A DNA stretch of 8,707 nucleotides from positions 1-8,707 of the forward strand of contig JABFXB010000014.1 of NCBI GenBank assembly GCA_013361975.1, in the 5' to 3' direction. Below the pieces are notes generated by a model. That model was not told the origin of the DNA. It was given only the letters and a program-made list of their open reading frames with translations, and searched no databases. A program made the translations under genes and the position numbers. Numbering within the stretch: the first letter of the stretch is position 1; the number at the start of each line of letters is the position of its first letter. Shown here piece by piece: positions 1 to 6,709 of this stretch. This DNA comes from Dermatophilaceae bacterium (GTDB lineage Bacteria > Actinomycetota > Actinomycetes > Actinomycetales > Dermatophilaceae).

Positions 1-2
1 TC

Positions 3-566
3 GCCGCCACGCGGCTCTTCGAGGAGAAGGGTTACGGAGGGACGTCGCTGGCCGAGGTGGCGGCCGCTGCAGGCGTCGCCCGGCCCACGGTCACTGCCGC
101 GTTCGGCACGAAGCCCGCTCTGCTGAGTGACGTCCTCGACGAGGCCCTCGCCGGGGACGACGAACCGGTGCCGGTCGCCGAGCGCCCCTGGTTCCGGCCG
201 GTGTGGGACGCGCGCCGACCCGGCGAGGTGCTCGCGGCGTACGCGACGGTCTGCACGCTGATCGGTCAGCGGGCCGCACGACTGTTCGAGGTGGTCCGTC
301 GGGCCGCCGATGCGAGTCCCGAGGTCGCCGAGCTCTGGGACCGGAGCCAGCGCAACCGCCGCGCTGGGTCTCGCATGGTCGTCGACCAGCTCGAGGTGGT
401 GGGCGTGCCGGCAGGGTGGCCGGGCCACGCGAAGGCCGTCGACGCGCTCTGGTTCTTCAACGACCCAAGCCACTACGACGCCTTGGTGCGCCAATGCGGC
501 TGGCCGGAAAGGGAGTTCACCGAGTGGCTCGCCCAACGCATGTCGGACGCACTGCTTCGTCCCTGA
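3..566 (+). CDS. TetR/AcrR-family transcriptional regulator, 5'-truncated by the window edge
   Basis: Reading frame open from base 3 to the TGA at 564-566, giving about 187 residues; the true start lies outside the window. The visible N-terminal part (ATRLFEEKGYGGTSLAEVAA, then AGVARPTVTAAFGTKPALL) is the typical TetR helix-turn-helix: helix 1 end, the G-Y-x-G-T-S-L turn, and a recognition helix ending before F-x-x-K. The GTG at 57 falls inside the HTH, so it is not the start. The remaining ~150 residues would be the ligand-binding, dimerising helical domain, which is too divergent to assign a ligand. It contains W and R clusters (RPWFRPVWDARRPGE) and a W-rich end (LWFFNDPSHYDALV) seen in many actinobacterial TetR proteins. 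It converges on the permease at 573 with a 6-bp gap, so no shared operon is implied. The regulated gene is probably upstream, outside the window. Confidence 0.85.
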   Translation, partial: AATRLFEEKGYGGTSLAEVAAAAGVARPTVTAAFGTKPALLSDVLDEALAGDDEPVPVAERPWFRPVWDARRPGEVLAAYATVCTLIGQRAARLFEVVRRAADASPEVAELWDRSQRNRRAGSRMVVDQLEVVGVPAGWPGHAKAVDALWFFNDPSHYDALVRQCGWPEREFTEWLAQRMSDALLRP

Positions 567-568
567 GT

Positions 569-581
569 CGCGTCATACGCG
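569..581. terminator. Short hairpin between convergent TetR and kimA stop codons (possible bidirectional terminator)
   Basis: CGCGT (569-573), loop CAT, ACGCG (577-581) form a perfect 5-bp stem that overlaps the kimA stop codon (573-575) and follows the TetR stop (564-566). Only 6 bp separate the two genes, so any terminator must overlap coding sequence. There is no T-tract on either side, so terminator function is a guess from position only. Confidence 0.25.
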
Positions 582-2555
582 CAGGCTCGCCGGCTCGTGG
601 GCGGCGTCTGCGCGAAGGTGGTAGGGCACGCTCGTGACGACGACGCCGGGCAAGGTGAGCAGCCGCAGCTTGAGCCGTAGGGCACTCTGGTTGTGCAGGA
701 TGCCTTCCCACCAGCGGTCGACGACGTACTCGGGAATGAAGACGACGACAAGGTCGTGCGGGTTGTCCGACCGCAGACGTTGCACGTACTCCAACAGGGG
801 CGCGGTGATGTCGCGGAAGGGTGACTCCAGCATCGTCAGTGGCACGGGGATGTCACCCTCGAGCCACTGCTGCTGGATGGTGCGGGTCTCGTCCGGGTCG
901 ACGCAGACGGTGAGGGCCGTGAGCGACGAGGGGCGCGTGGCGCGCGCGTACGCGAGGGCGCGGAGGGCCGGCTCGTTGACCCGGGAGACGGGCACGACGG
1001 CGTGGACTCGGCTCGGTAGCAGCCTCGCGTCACGGGTGGGGCGCAGCTCGTGGCTGATCCTCGCGTAGTGACGGTTGACACCGCGCATGAGCAGGCAGAG
1101 CAGGGGCACGGCGATGACGACGAGGTAGGCCCCGCCCGTGAACTTGGTGACGAGCACGATGACGAGGACGAGCCCCGTCAGCGTGGCCCCGAACGTGTTC
1201 ACGAGCCGGGCTGCGTTGATGCGGGGCCGAACTCCCGGCGCGATCACCCTCTGGAGCTGGCGGTTCCAGTGCCGGACCATGCCCGCCTGGCTGAGGGTGA
1301 AGCTGGTGAACACCCCGAGGATGTAGAGGTGCAGCAGCTGGTCGACGTCGGCCCGGTAGGCAACGATCAACAGGCCCGCGATGAGGGCGAGGCCGACGAT
1401 GCCGTTGCTGTAGGCGAGGCGGTCGCCTCTCGTGCGTAGCTGCGTGGGCATGAGCCGGTGATGGGCCAGGAGGGAGGCAAGCATCGGGAAGCCGTTGTAG
1501 GCGGTGTTTGCCGCGAGGATGAGCACCAGCGCTGTAGAGGCCTGGACGACGTAGAACATGATGCTTCCGGGCCCGAAGACCGCCGAGGCGAGCTGGGCGA
1601 TGACGGTCTGCTGTGGATCGGACTCGCAGTTCCCGTGGAAGCCGACGAGGTCGCAGGTGTCGCCTGCGACGTGGACCTTGGCGATCAGGGCCAGGACCGT
1701 GATGCCGGCGAACATCGCGACCGCGAGACCGCCCATGGCGAGAAGCGTGCGTGCTGCGTTGCGCGACTTCGGAGCACGGAAGGCGGGCACTCCGTTGCTG
1801 ATCGCCTCGACACCGGTGAGCGCCGTGCATCCGGACGAGAACGCCTTGAGCGCGAGGAACACCAGCGCCAGGCCGGTCAGGCCGGTCTGCTCGGCGTGCA
1901 CGGAGTAGTCGGCGCTCTCGGCGACGGGCGCGGCCCCGAAGAGTGCCTTTGTCAGCCCGAAACCACTGACGGCGAGGATGCAGGTCACGAAGACGTAGGT
2001 GGGCACGGCGAACGCTCGTCCCGACTCGCGGGTGCCGCGCAGGTTCATCAGGGTCAGGCCGGCGATGACCGCGACGGCGATCGTGACCCGCTGGGCGTTG
2101 AGGCCCGGGAACGCCGAGATGATGTTGTCGACGCCGGCAGCCACGGACACGGCGACGGTCATGACGTAGTCGACCATCAGGGACGCGGCCACCACCATGG
2201 CGGCCCCCCGGCCGAGGTTCTCGCGCACGACCTCGTAGGAGCCACCGCCGCCGGGATAGGCCATGACGACCTGCCGGTACGAGAGCACCACGGTGACCAG
2301 GAGCACGACGACAGCGGCTGCGATCCACGGCGTCAGGTACAGGTAGGCCAGGCCGCCCAGGGTGAGGACCCTGAGGATCGCCTCCGTCGCGTAGGCGACC
2401 GACGACAGTGGGTCGGAAGCGAAGATGGGCAGGGCGATCCGCTTCTGCAGCAACGTCTCTTCGAGGTTCTCGTTGCGCAGGGGTCGGCCGACGAGGATCC
2501 GCTTGGCGGTCGAGAGCTGGTTCAGCACCTTTCGACGGTAGGAGCGCGGCTGCAT
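573..2555 (-). CDS. kimA: KimA-type APC-superfamily potassium importer
   Basis: This 660-residue protein imports K+ across the cytoplasmic membrane, in the known KimA family by proton-coupled uptake. Similarity to B. subtilis KimA (recalled, not computed) is clear along the whole length: FASDPLSSVAYATEAIL at 45-61, YPGGGGSYEVVRENLG at 100-115, LMVDYVMTVAVSVAAG near 126-141, SSGCTALTGVEAISN, and the C-terminal ILHNQSALRLKLRLL and SVPYHL. Residues reported as important for K+ binding in KimA (D36, Y43, D117, Y118, T230, E233) appear conserved, the first four as D48, Y55, D129 and Y130. About 12 hydrophobic segments span residues 45-480, followed by a USP-like cytosolic domain. The ATG at 2555-2553 has only a weak GGGA ribosome site. 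The gene is divergent from the KdpD/KdpE-like pair with 53 bp between starts. An extracytoplasmic loop carries a small insert with two Cys residues. No ydaO-type c-di-AMP riboswitch fits upstream. Confidence 0.9.
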   Translation of the reverse strand: MQPRSYRRKVLNQLSTAKRILVGRPLRNENLEETLLQKRIALPIFASDPLSSVAYATEAILRVLTLGGLAYLYLTPWIAAAVVVLLVTVVLSYRQVVMAYPGGGGSYEVVRENLGRGAAMVVAASLMVDYVMTVAVSVAAGVDNIISAFPGLNAQRVTIAVAVIAGLTLMNLRGTRESGRAFAVPTYVFVTCILAVSGFGLTKALFGAAPVAESADYSVHAEQTGLTGLALVFLALKAFSSGCTALTGVEAISNGVPAFRAPKSRNAARTLLAMGGLAVAMFAGITVLALIAKVHVAGDTCDLVGFHGNCESDPQQTVIAQLASAVFGPGSIMFYVVQASTALVLILAANTAYNGFPMLASLLAHHRLMPTQLRTRGDRLAYSNGIVGLALIAGLLIVAYRADVDQLLHLYILGVFTSFTLSQAGMVRHWNRQLQRVIAPGVRPRINAARLVNTFGATLTGLVLVIVLVTKFTGGAYLVVIAVPLLCLLMRGVNRHYARISHELRPTRDARLLPSRVHAVVPVSRVNEPALRALAYARATRPSSLTALTVCVDPDETRTIQQQWLEGDIPVPLTMLESPFRDITAPLLEYVQRLRSDNPHDLVVVFIPEYVVDRWWEGILHNQSALRLKLRLLTLPGVVVTSVPYHLRADAAHEPASLRV

Positions 2556-2608
2556 AGGTCCCGCAAGGGTTTCGGCTCGGGCCGCATGAATTGCGCAAGG
2601 ATGGCTGG
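2556..2608. promoter_or_regulatory. Divergent kimA / kdpD-like intergenic region
   Basis: These 53 bp must hold at least part of the promoters and operators for both divergent units. Visible elements are a 7-bp direct repeat CGCAAGG at 2562-2568 and 2594-2600 (32 bp apart, about three helical turns) and an 8-bp palindrome TTGCGCAA at 2591-2598. The second copy overlaps the AAGGA ribosome site (2597-2601) of the kinase gene. No convincing -35/-10 pair was recognised. Binding by the KdpE-like regulator is plausible but not shown. Confidence 0.45.
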
Positions 2609-4093
2609 GTGAGCGATGAGGTGATGCCCTTCGGCGCGCTGCCTGAGGTTTCCAGCGTCTCCGCCCTCTCGCGCCCTCGCCGCTTCTTCGGCCTGGCGCT
2701 GGCTGTGGTTCTGCCGGCGGCGCTCACCGCGGGTCTGGTCCTCGTGGGTCCGGCCATCGGTCTGGCCGGTGACGCGCTCGCGCTGCTGTTGACGGTCATC
2801 GTCACCGCCCTCGTCGGGGGCCTGTGGGCCGCCGTCGTCTGCGCCCTGTTGAGCTCGACCCTGCTCAACTACTGGTTCATCCCACCGGTGCGCACGCTGG
2901 AGATCGGTGAGCCGCACAACATCTGGACCGTGGTCGGGTTCGTGGCCGTCGGCCTGCTCGTCAGCGGCGTCGTCCACCGGGCTGCTTCCACCGCCTCGGC
3001 CGCGGCTCGGGCGGCTGCCGAGGCGAGGACGCTCTCAGACGTGGCTCGAGCGACCCTGCGCGGCGAGGACGCCCTGCCGACCCTGCTCGAGCACATGCGG
3101 CACGCTTTCGGTATGACGTCGGCGAGCCTGTTGTGCCCAGACCCCTCGGGGTCCGGGACGTGGCAGGTGGTCGACGCGAGAGGGCCCGGTGCCCCCGCCA
3201 CGCCGGAGATGGCTGACGTCCACGTGTCGGCGGGGGATGACCTCGTCATCGCTCTCGCCGGGCGCCCTCTCGGTGCGTCCGACCGGGCCATCCTCGGCGC
3301 GTTCGCGGCACAGGTCCAGGCGCTCCTCGAGCGTGACGAGCTGGCGCGCGCTGCCGCCTTGGCGGCTCGGCTGGAAGCATCCGAGCGGCTGCGTGACGCG
3401 CTGCTGGCAGCGGTCGGGCACGACCTGCGTACGCCGTTGGCCTCCGCGACGGCGGCCGTCAGCAGCCTGCGAAGCCGGGATGTCACCTGGGCCGACGACG
3501 AGCGCGACGAGCTGCTCGCCACGGCAGACGAGTCGCTCGCGCGTCTCGCCTCGCTCGTCTCCGACCTTCTGGACCTGTCACGCCTACGAGCCGGGGCGCT
3601 GACCGCCCTGCGGCAGACGCTGTGGCTCGACGAGCTGCTGCCACCGGTGCTCGACGAGCTCGGTCCGGACGCAGCGAAGGTCGTCGTCCGTCTGCCCGAT
3701 GACCTCCCCGCGGTCACCGGCGACGCCGCGCTCGTCGTGCGGGTCCTGGTGAACGTCATCGGCAACGCCCTGCGTCATGCCCCGTCCGGAAGTGCACCCA
3801 CGACGGTGACCGCGCGAAGGCGGGGCGACCGCGTGGAGCTCCTCGTCGTCGACCACGGACGCGGCGTCCCGGAGAGCGACCGGGCACGAATCTTCAGCCC
3901 CTTCCAGCGTCTCGGCGACACCGACAACACCGCCGGTCTCGGCATCGGGCTGGCACTGTCCAGAGGCCTGGTCGAGGCGATGGGCGGGACGCTCACGCCT
4001 GCAGATACTCCCGGTGGAGGTCTGACCATGGTGGTCGACCTGCCTGTCGACCCGCCTGTCGACCCGCCTGTCGACCACGGTGCCATCACGTGA
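2609..4093 (+). CDS. KdpD-like membrane sensor histidine kinase lacking the KdpD N-terminal domains
   Basis: A 494-residue sensor kinase, expected to autophosphorylate on His and pass phosphate to the regulator encoded next to it. GTG 2609 is preferred because AAGGA (2597-2601) lies 7 bp upstream; TTG 2591 would add six residues and ATG 2624 lacks a good ribosome site. Order: a short N-terminal tail; a DUF4118-type membrane block of about four helices (residues ~20-115) with the KdpD-like NYWFIPPVRTLEIGEPHN segment; an Ala-rich coil; a GAF-like region; HisKA with AVGHDLRTPLAS, phospho-acceptor H271; HATPase with N-box NVIGNALRHAP, G1 DHGRGVPE, and GLGIGLALSRGLVEAMGG. Full KdpD proteins (~900 residues) start with a Walker-type KdpD domain and a USP domain; both are absent here, so this is the C-terminal half as an independent kinase. 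The C-terminus ends in three P-V-D-P type repeats. The stop overlaps the next start (GTGA), implying translational coupling. Confidence 0.88.
   Translation: MSDEVMPFGALPEVSSVSALSRPRRFFGLALAVVLPAALTAGLVLVGPAIGLAGDALALLLTVIVTALVGGLWAAVVCALLSSTLLNYWFIPPVRTLEIGEPHNIWTVVGFVAVGLLVSGVVHRAASTASAAARAAAEARTLSDVARATLRGEDALPTLLEHMRHAFGMTSASLLCPDPSGSGTWQVVDARGPGAPATPEMADVHVSAGDDLVIALAGRPLGASDRAILGAFAAQVQALLERDELARAAALAARLEASERLRDALLAAVGHDLRTPLASATAAVSSLRSRDVTWADDERDELLATADESLARLASLVSDLLDLSRLRAGALTALRQTLWLDELLPPVLDELGPDAAKVVVRLPDDLPAVTGDAALVVRVLVNVIGNALRHAPSGSAPTTVTARRRGDRVELLVVDHGRGVPESDRARIFSPFQRLGDTDNTAGLGIGLALSRGLVEAMGGTLTPADTPGGGLTMVVDLPVDPPVDPPVDHGAIT
4042..4077 (+). repeat. Three tandem 12-bp repeats at the 3' end of the kinase gene
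   Basis: GCCTGTCGACCC occurs at 4042-4053 and 4054-4065, and again at 4066-4077 with the last base changed to A. The unit is four codons, so gain or loss of a copy keeps the frame and changes the number of P-V-D-P motifs at the kinase C-terminus (PVDPPVDPPVDHG). The repeat ends 13 bp before the start codon of the response regulator. Confidence 0.9.
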
Positions 4094-4782
4094 CCCGCGT
4101 GCTCGTCGTGGACGACGATCCCCAGCTCGCCCGGGCGCTGCGGATCAACCTGCGCGCCCGCGACCACGACGTCCACGTCGCCACCTCGGGCGCGGAAGCG
4201 CTGAAGACCGTTGCCGCGGTCTCTCCGGACCTCGTGATCCTCGACCTGGGGTTGCCCGACCTCGACGGTGTCGAGGTCATCCACGGCGTCCGAGGGTGGA
4301 GCGACGTGCCGATCATCGTGCTCTCCGGCCGCGGCGGAGGCCCGGACAAGGTCGCGGCGCTCGACGCGGGGGCCGACGACTACGTGACCAAGCCCTTCGG
4401 GATGGACGAGCTGCTCGCGCGCATCCGGGCGGTCACTCGTCGCGGTCCCTCGGGGGACGCTGCCGTCCCCCGAGTCGAGTTCGGCGACATCACGGTCGAT
4501 CTCGCCGACAAGGTGGTCACGCGCGTACGGAACGGCGGCGACCCGGAGACCGTGCACCTCACGCCGACGGAGTGGACCCTGCTCGAGGCCCTCGTGCGGC
4601 AGCCGGGCAAGCTCATGTCGCAGCGGCAGCTGCTCATCGAGGTGTGGGGGCACACCTACCTCAACCAGCAGGCGAATCTCCGGCTCTACATGACCCAGCT
4701 CCGCCGCAAGCTCGAACCGGAGCCCACGCGGCCACGCCATCTCCTCACGGAACCCGGGATGGGCTATCGGTTCCGTCCCTGA
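4090..4782 (+). CDS. KdpE-like OmpR/PhoB-family response regulator
   Basis: A 230-residue DNA-binding response regulator. The receiver domain (1-~118) has the acidic pocket D8-D9-D10, phospho-acceptor D52 in VILDLGLPDLDG, switch residue S79 (VPIIVLSGRG) and K101 (DDYVTKPF). The winged-helix domain (~135-230) has the HLTPTEWTLLEALVRQPGKL start, the VWG and LRLYMTQLRRKLE recognition segment and the GMGYRF wing. The LGLPDLDG, LSGRG and TPTEW features resemble KdpE more than other OmpR members. GTG 4090 overlaps the kinase TGA (4091-4093) by 4 bp, so the pair is almost certainly co-translated. In the KdpE family this regulator activates the kdpFABC pump; no kdp structural gene lies in the window, and the nearest potassium gene is kimA, divergent from the pair. 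Regulation of kimA is therefore inferred from position. Confidence 0.9.
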   Translation: MTRVLVVDDDPQLARALRINLRARDHDVHVATSGAEALKTVAAVSPDLVILDLGLPDLDGVEVIHGVRGWSDVPIIVLSGRGGGPDKVAALDAGADDYVTKPFGMDELLARIRAVTRRGPSGDAAVPRVEFGDITVDLADKVVTRVRNGGDPETVHLTPTEWTLLEALVRQPGKLMSQRQLLIEVWGHTYLNQQANLRLYMTQLRRKLEPEPTRPRHLLTEPGMGYRFRP

Positions 4783-4835
4783 CGCGAACGCGCAGCATCG
4801 ACCTGAGGGCCAGCGTGCCCAGATGAGCCCGGTGG

Positions 4836-5183
4836 TCAGTCCTGTGGCCTGGCCCGAAGGCGGTCCACCTCGGCGCGGGCCTGCGCCACACGCTCTTCGG
4901 CTGCAGCTGCTCGTGCTTCTGCGGCGACCAACCCGTCGGCCTGGTCCGAGCCCCGTGTGTCAGCGAGGGCTGCCTCGGCGGAGGCGCTCTCGCTCGGAGC
5001 GGACATCGCCGCCTGATGCTTCTGCGCCGGGTCGGCCTTCATCTCGTCGATCTCTGACTTGAAGACGCGTGCGGATCGTCCCAGGCTCCGGGCCATGTCG
5101 GGCAGGCGTTTCCAGCCGAAGAAGATCGCGAACGCTAGGACGACGATGATCAGGTGGGCGGGTTCGAGCCCGTTTCTCAACAT
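4836..5183 (-). CDS. tatA: Twin-arginine translocase subunit TatA
   Basis: A 115-residue protein with the TatA/B layout: a short N-terminus, one membrane helix (residues ~8-22, PAHLIIVVLAFAIFFG), the F-G hinge, then an amphipathic helix WKRLPDMARSLGRSARVFKS and an acidic stretch EIDEMKAD. TatA oligomers form the pore through which folded, cofactor-loaded proteins are exported by the Tat system. The tail is longer than in the shortest TatA proteins and is Ala/Glu/Arg-rich with coiled-coil character (AAEARAAAAEERVAQARAEV). The start ATG 5183-5181 is supported by GAAAGGG (5197-5191) 7 bp upstream. No tatC or tatB is in the window. The gene is the last of three minus-strand genes beginning with a Tat-exported peroxidase, suggesting a paralogue that helps export that protein, though it could equally be the only tatA of the genome. 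It converges on the response regulator with 53 bp between. Confidence 0.85.
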   Translation of the reverse strand: MLRNGLEPAHLIIVVLAFAIFFGWKRLPDMARSLGRSARVFKSEIDEMKADPAQKHQAAMSAPSESASAEAALADTRGSDQADGLVAAEARAAAAEERVAQARAEVDRLRARPQD

Positions 5184-5210
5184 CGCAACGCCCTTTCAGC
5201 AGAGGCCCAT

Positions 5211-5227
5211 GTTCGCCCGGGGAGAAC
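5211..5227. promoter_or_regulatory. 17-bp near-perfect dyad upstream of tatA (candidate operator)
   Basis: GTTCGCCCGGGGAGAAC is symmetric around G5219: seven of eight arm positions pair, with one G/A mismatch (5215/5223). Its tatA-proximal edge is 27 bp upstream of the tatA start codon, on the promoter side of the ribosome site. With a one-base centre it suits a protein-binding dyad better than an RNA hairpin. The binding factor is unknown. Confidence 0.35.
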
Positions 5228-5284
5228 GCGGAGACTAGGTCAAGTTGAGCCCTCGCCTGATGCCCGGTGCGACCAAGGTTACTG

Positions 5285-5314
5285 CCGCGACTTGCGCGGA
5301 ACCTGAGAAGTCGC
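5285..5314 (-). other. Overlapping, mutually exclusive hairpins between the LCP gene and tatA
   Basis: GCGACTT (5287-5293) pairs perfectly with AAGTCGC (5308-5314) across a 14-nt loop. CCGCG (5285-5289) pairs perfectly with CGCGG (5295-5299) across 5 nt. The two share bases and cannot form together. They lie in the 159-bp gap a transcript would cross between the LCP stop and tatA. They could be a termination or attenuation structure, or chance pairing in GC-rich DNA. Confidence 0.3.
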
Positions 5315-5320
5315 TAGCGC

Positions 5321-5333
5321 GGGCCTCGGGCCC
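5321..5333 (-). terminator. GC hairpin just downstream of the LCP gene
   Basis: GGGCC (5321-5325), loop TCG, GGCCC (5329-5333) form a perfect 5-bp all-GC stem, 9 bp past the LCP stop codon (5345-5343) in the direction of transcription. No T-run follows, so it may be a U-tract-less actinobacterial terminator or a transcript-stabilising hairpin. Confidence 0.35.
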
Positions 5334-5342
5334 ACCTGCTGG

Positions 5343-6632
5343 TCACGGTGCCGAGTCTGGAACGTCCTGGCTCAGTCGGTACGCGCGGGTCGGGGACATG
5401 GCCGTGCCGTTCAGCGTCACCGAGCGGTCCCTGCTGACCGAGGCGCACTGTGAGGAGGCCGTGGTCACTGCGGGAGGCAAGCCCTGCGTGCCTGCGGAGG
5501 GGGACGGCGACGGACGGCCGGTCTCCTTCGGCGTCGCCGAGCTCGACGCGGTGGCTTTCTTCTTGGGTGAGGTCAGGGGCTGGTCCGCGGCGATTCGTGA
5601 GAACAGGGCTTGCGCCGAGGGCGCGGGGACCACGGTGGCCGAGTTGCGCGGATTGGGCGCTGTCGGCATCGTCATGAAGGCGATCTGCTCGCTGGGCACC
5701 TTGCTGAGCTCGGCAGCCAGCTCGGTCAGGCTCTGGACACTGCCGATGCCGGTGTCGACGGTGACGGCCTTCGTCGCTGCGTCGGCGAGGTTGTACACGG
5801 CGACCGGGTTGGTGAGCGTGGCCGCGCTCTCGATCTTGCGCAGCATGGAGGTCAGGAACAGGTGCTGAGCCCCGGAGCGGCCCACATCGCTGCCGTCCCC
5901 GAAGCCGTGTCGCGTCCGCAGGAACTCCAGCGCAGGAAGCCCTTGCAGCGTGTGGCTGCCCTTCGAGAGCTTGAGGTGGGAGTACGGGTCGTAGACGGCC
6001 TTGCTGACGCATACCTGGACGCCACCGATGGCGTTGGACATGGTCACGACCCCAGCGAAGTCGACCAGCACGAAGTGGTCGATCCGGACTCCGGTGAGCC
6101 GGTGCACCGCTGACACGGTGCAGTTGGGCCCGTCCTGCAAGGTGCTGTTGATCCGGTCTCTGCGGGCCGGTGTCATCAGACCTGAGCTGGGATTCCTGCA
6201 TGCAGGCAGGTCGAGGACGGTGTCGCGTGGGATGCTCACGACGCTGGCATGACTGCGGTCGGCCGATACGTGGACGAGCATCTCCACGTCGGCGTTGCCA
6301 GAGGCCGCGGCGCCGCCCGACGTGGCGTGTGTGCGCTGGCCACAGTCGCCTCCGATCTTGCAGTCCGCCGCGCTGGATCGTGTGTCCGATCCGAGCACCA
6401 GGATGTTGATCGGTCCCTCCTGCGCCCGGCCCTCCGCGCCCGCGGCTTCGGGGGCCAGGTCGACCGTGCGCAGGTTCCCGTTCAAGTGGACGTACGCGGC
6501 AGCGGTGCCACCGAGCACGGCCAGGGCCAGCAGACCCGCCACCCACAGGCGGCGGCGCCGAATCGTCTGTGCACTTTGTCGGCGCTCCACCCTCAAACGG
6601 GGGGCGGCATACGGCTTCTGCTCCTGCGGCAT
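5343..6632 (-). CDS. LytR-CpsA-Psr (LCP) family cell-wall polymer ligase
   Basis: A 429-residue membrane-anchored protein. LCP enzymes transfer anionic glycopolymers from lipid carriers to peptidoglycan on the outer face of the membrane. A basic cytosolic tail (QTIRRRR, 22-28) is followed by one membrane helix (~29-48) and the extracytoplasmic LCP domain: NILVLGSDTR (76-85), SIPRDT (133-138), DHFVLVDFAGVV (185-196), AIGGVQVCV, and KGSHTLQGLPALEFLRTR with R239, R241, D249 and R252. In many LCP proteins the motif after D-x-G-R continues to R-Q; here it is RSGAQ, so the last Arg is not present. After about residue 340 the tail is low in complexity (Ser/Thr/Pro/Lys), with no LytR_C domain recognised. 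The ATG at 6632-6630 lacks an obvious ribosome site; a 12-bp dyad (ACGGA-AA-TCCGT, 6647-6658) lies 15 bp upstream of it. The gene is 77 bp downstream of the peroxidase and 159 bp upstream of tatA, all on one strand. Confidence 0.9.
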   Translation of the reverse strand: MPQEQKPYAAPRLRVERRQSAQTIRRRRLWVAGLLALAVLGGTAAAYVHLNGNLRTVDLAPEAAGAEGRAQEGPINILVLGSDTRSSAADCKIGGDCGQRTHATSGGAAASGNADVEMLVHVSADRSHASVVSIPRDTVLDLPACRNPSSGLMTPARRDRINSTLQDGPNCTVSAVHRLTGVRIDHFVLVDFAGVVTMSNAIGGVQVCVSKAVYDPYSHLKLSKGSHTLQGLPALEFLRTRHGFGDGSDVGRSGAQHLFLTSMLRKIESAATLTNPVAVYNLADAATKAVTVDTGIGSVQSLTELAAELSKVPSEQIAFMTMPTAPNPRNSATVVPAPSAQALFSRIAADQPLTSPKKKATASSSATPKETGRPSPSPSAGTQGLPPAVTTASSQCASVSRDRSVTLNGTAMSPTRAYRLSQDVPDSAP

Positions 6633-6709
6633 GCGCGTACGAAACCACGGAAATCCGTAAAGGTCCTGAACGGGAGCGCCCAGCAGTCAGTGACGACGCC
6701 TCGGCCTGG

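Noticed and set aside
2556..2608. c-di-AMP (ydaO-type) riboswitch upstream of kimA
   Set aside because: Known for Bacillus kimA, but the 53-bp gap is too short and shows none of the expected structure.
1458..2612. 384-codon plus-strand open frame opposite kimA
   Set aside because: Gly/Asp/His/Arg-rich antisense shadow without motifs or a ribosome site.
1030..2868. 612-codon open frame on the minus strand overlapping kimA in another frame
   Set aside because: Arg/Pro/Ala-rich, no domain; it is an off-frame shadow of kimA in GC-rich DNA, and the kimA frame matches a known family throughout.
4783..4835. Bidirectional terminator between the response regulator and tatA
   Set aside because: Only a 4-bp GGGC/GCCC stem (4807-4810 with 4817-4820) was found, too weak in GC-rich DNA and without a T-run.
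4836..5183. TatB instead of TatA
   Set aside because: The short N-terminus, FFGWKRLPD hinge and length fit TatA better; the split is not absolute in actinobacteria, so some doubt remains.
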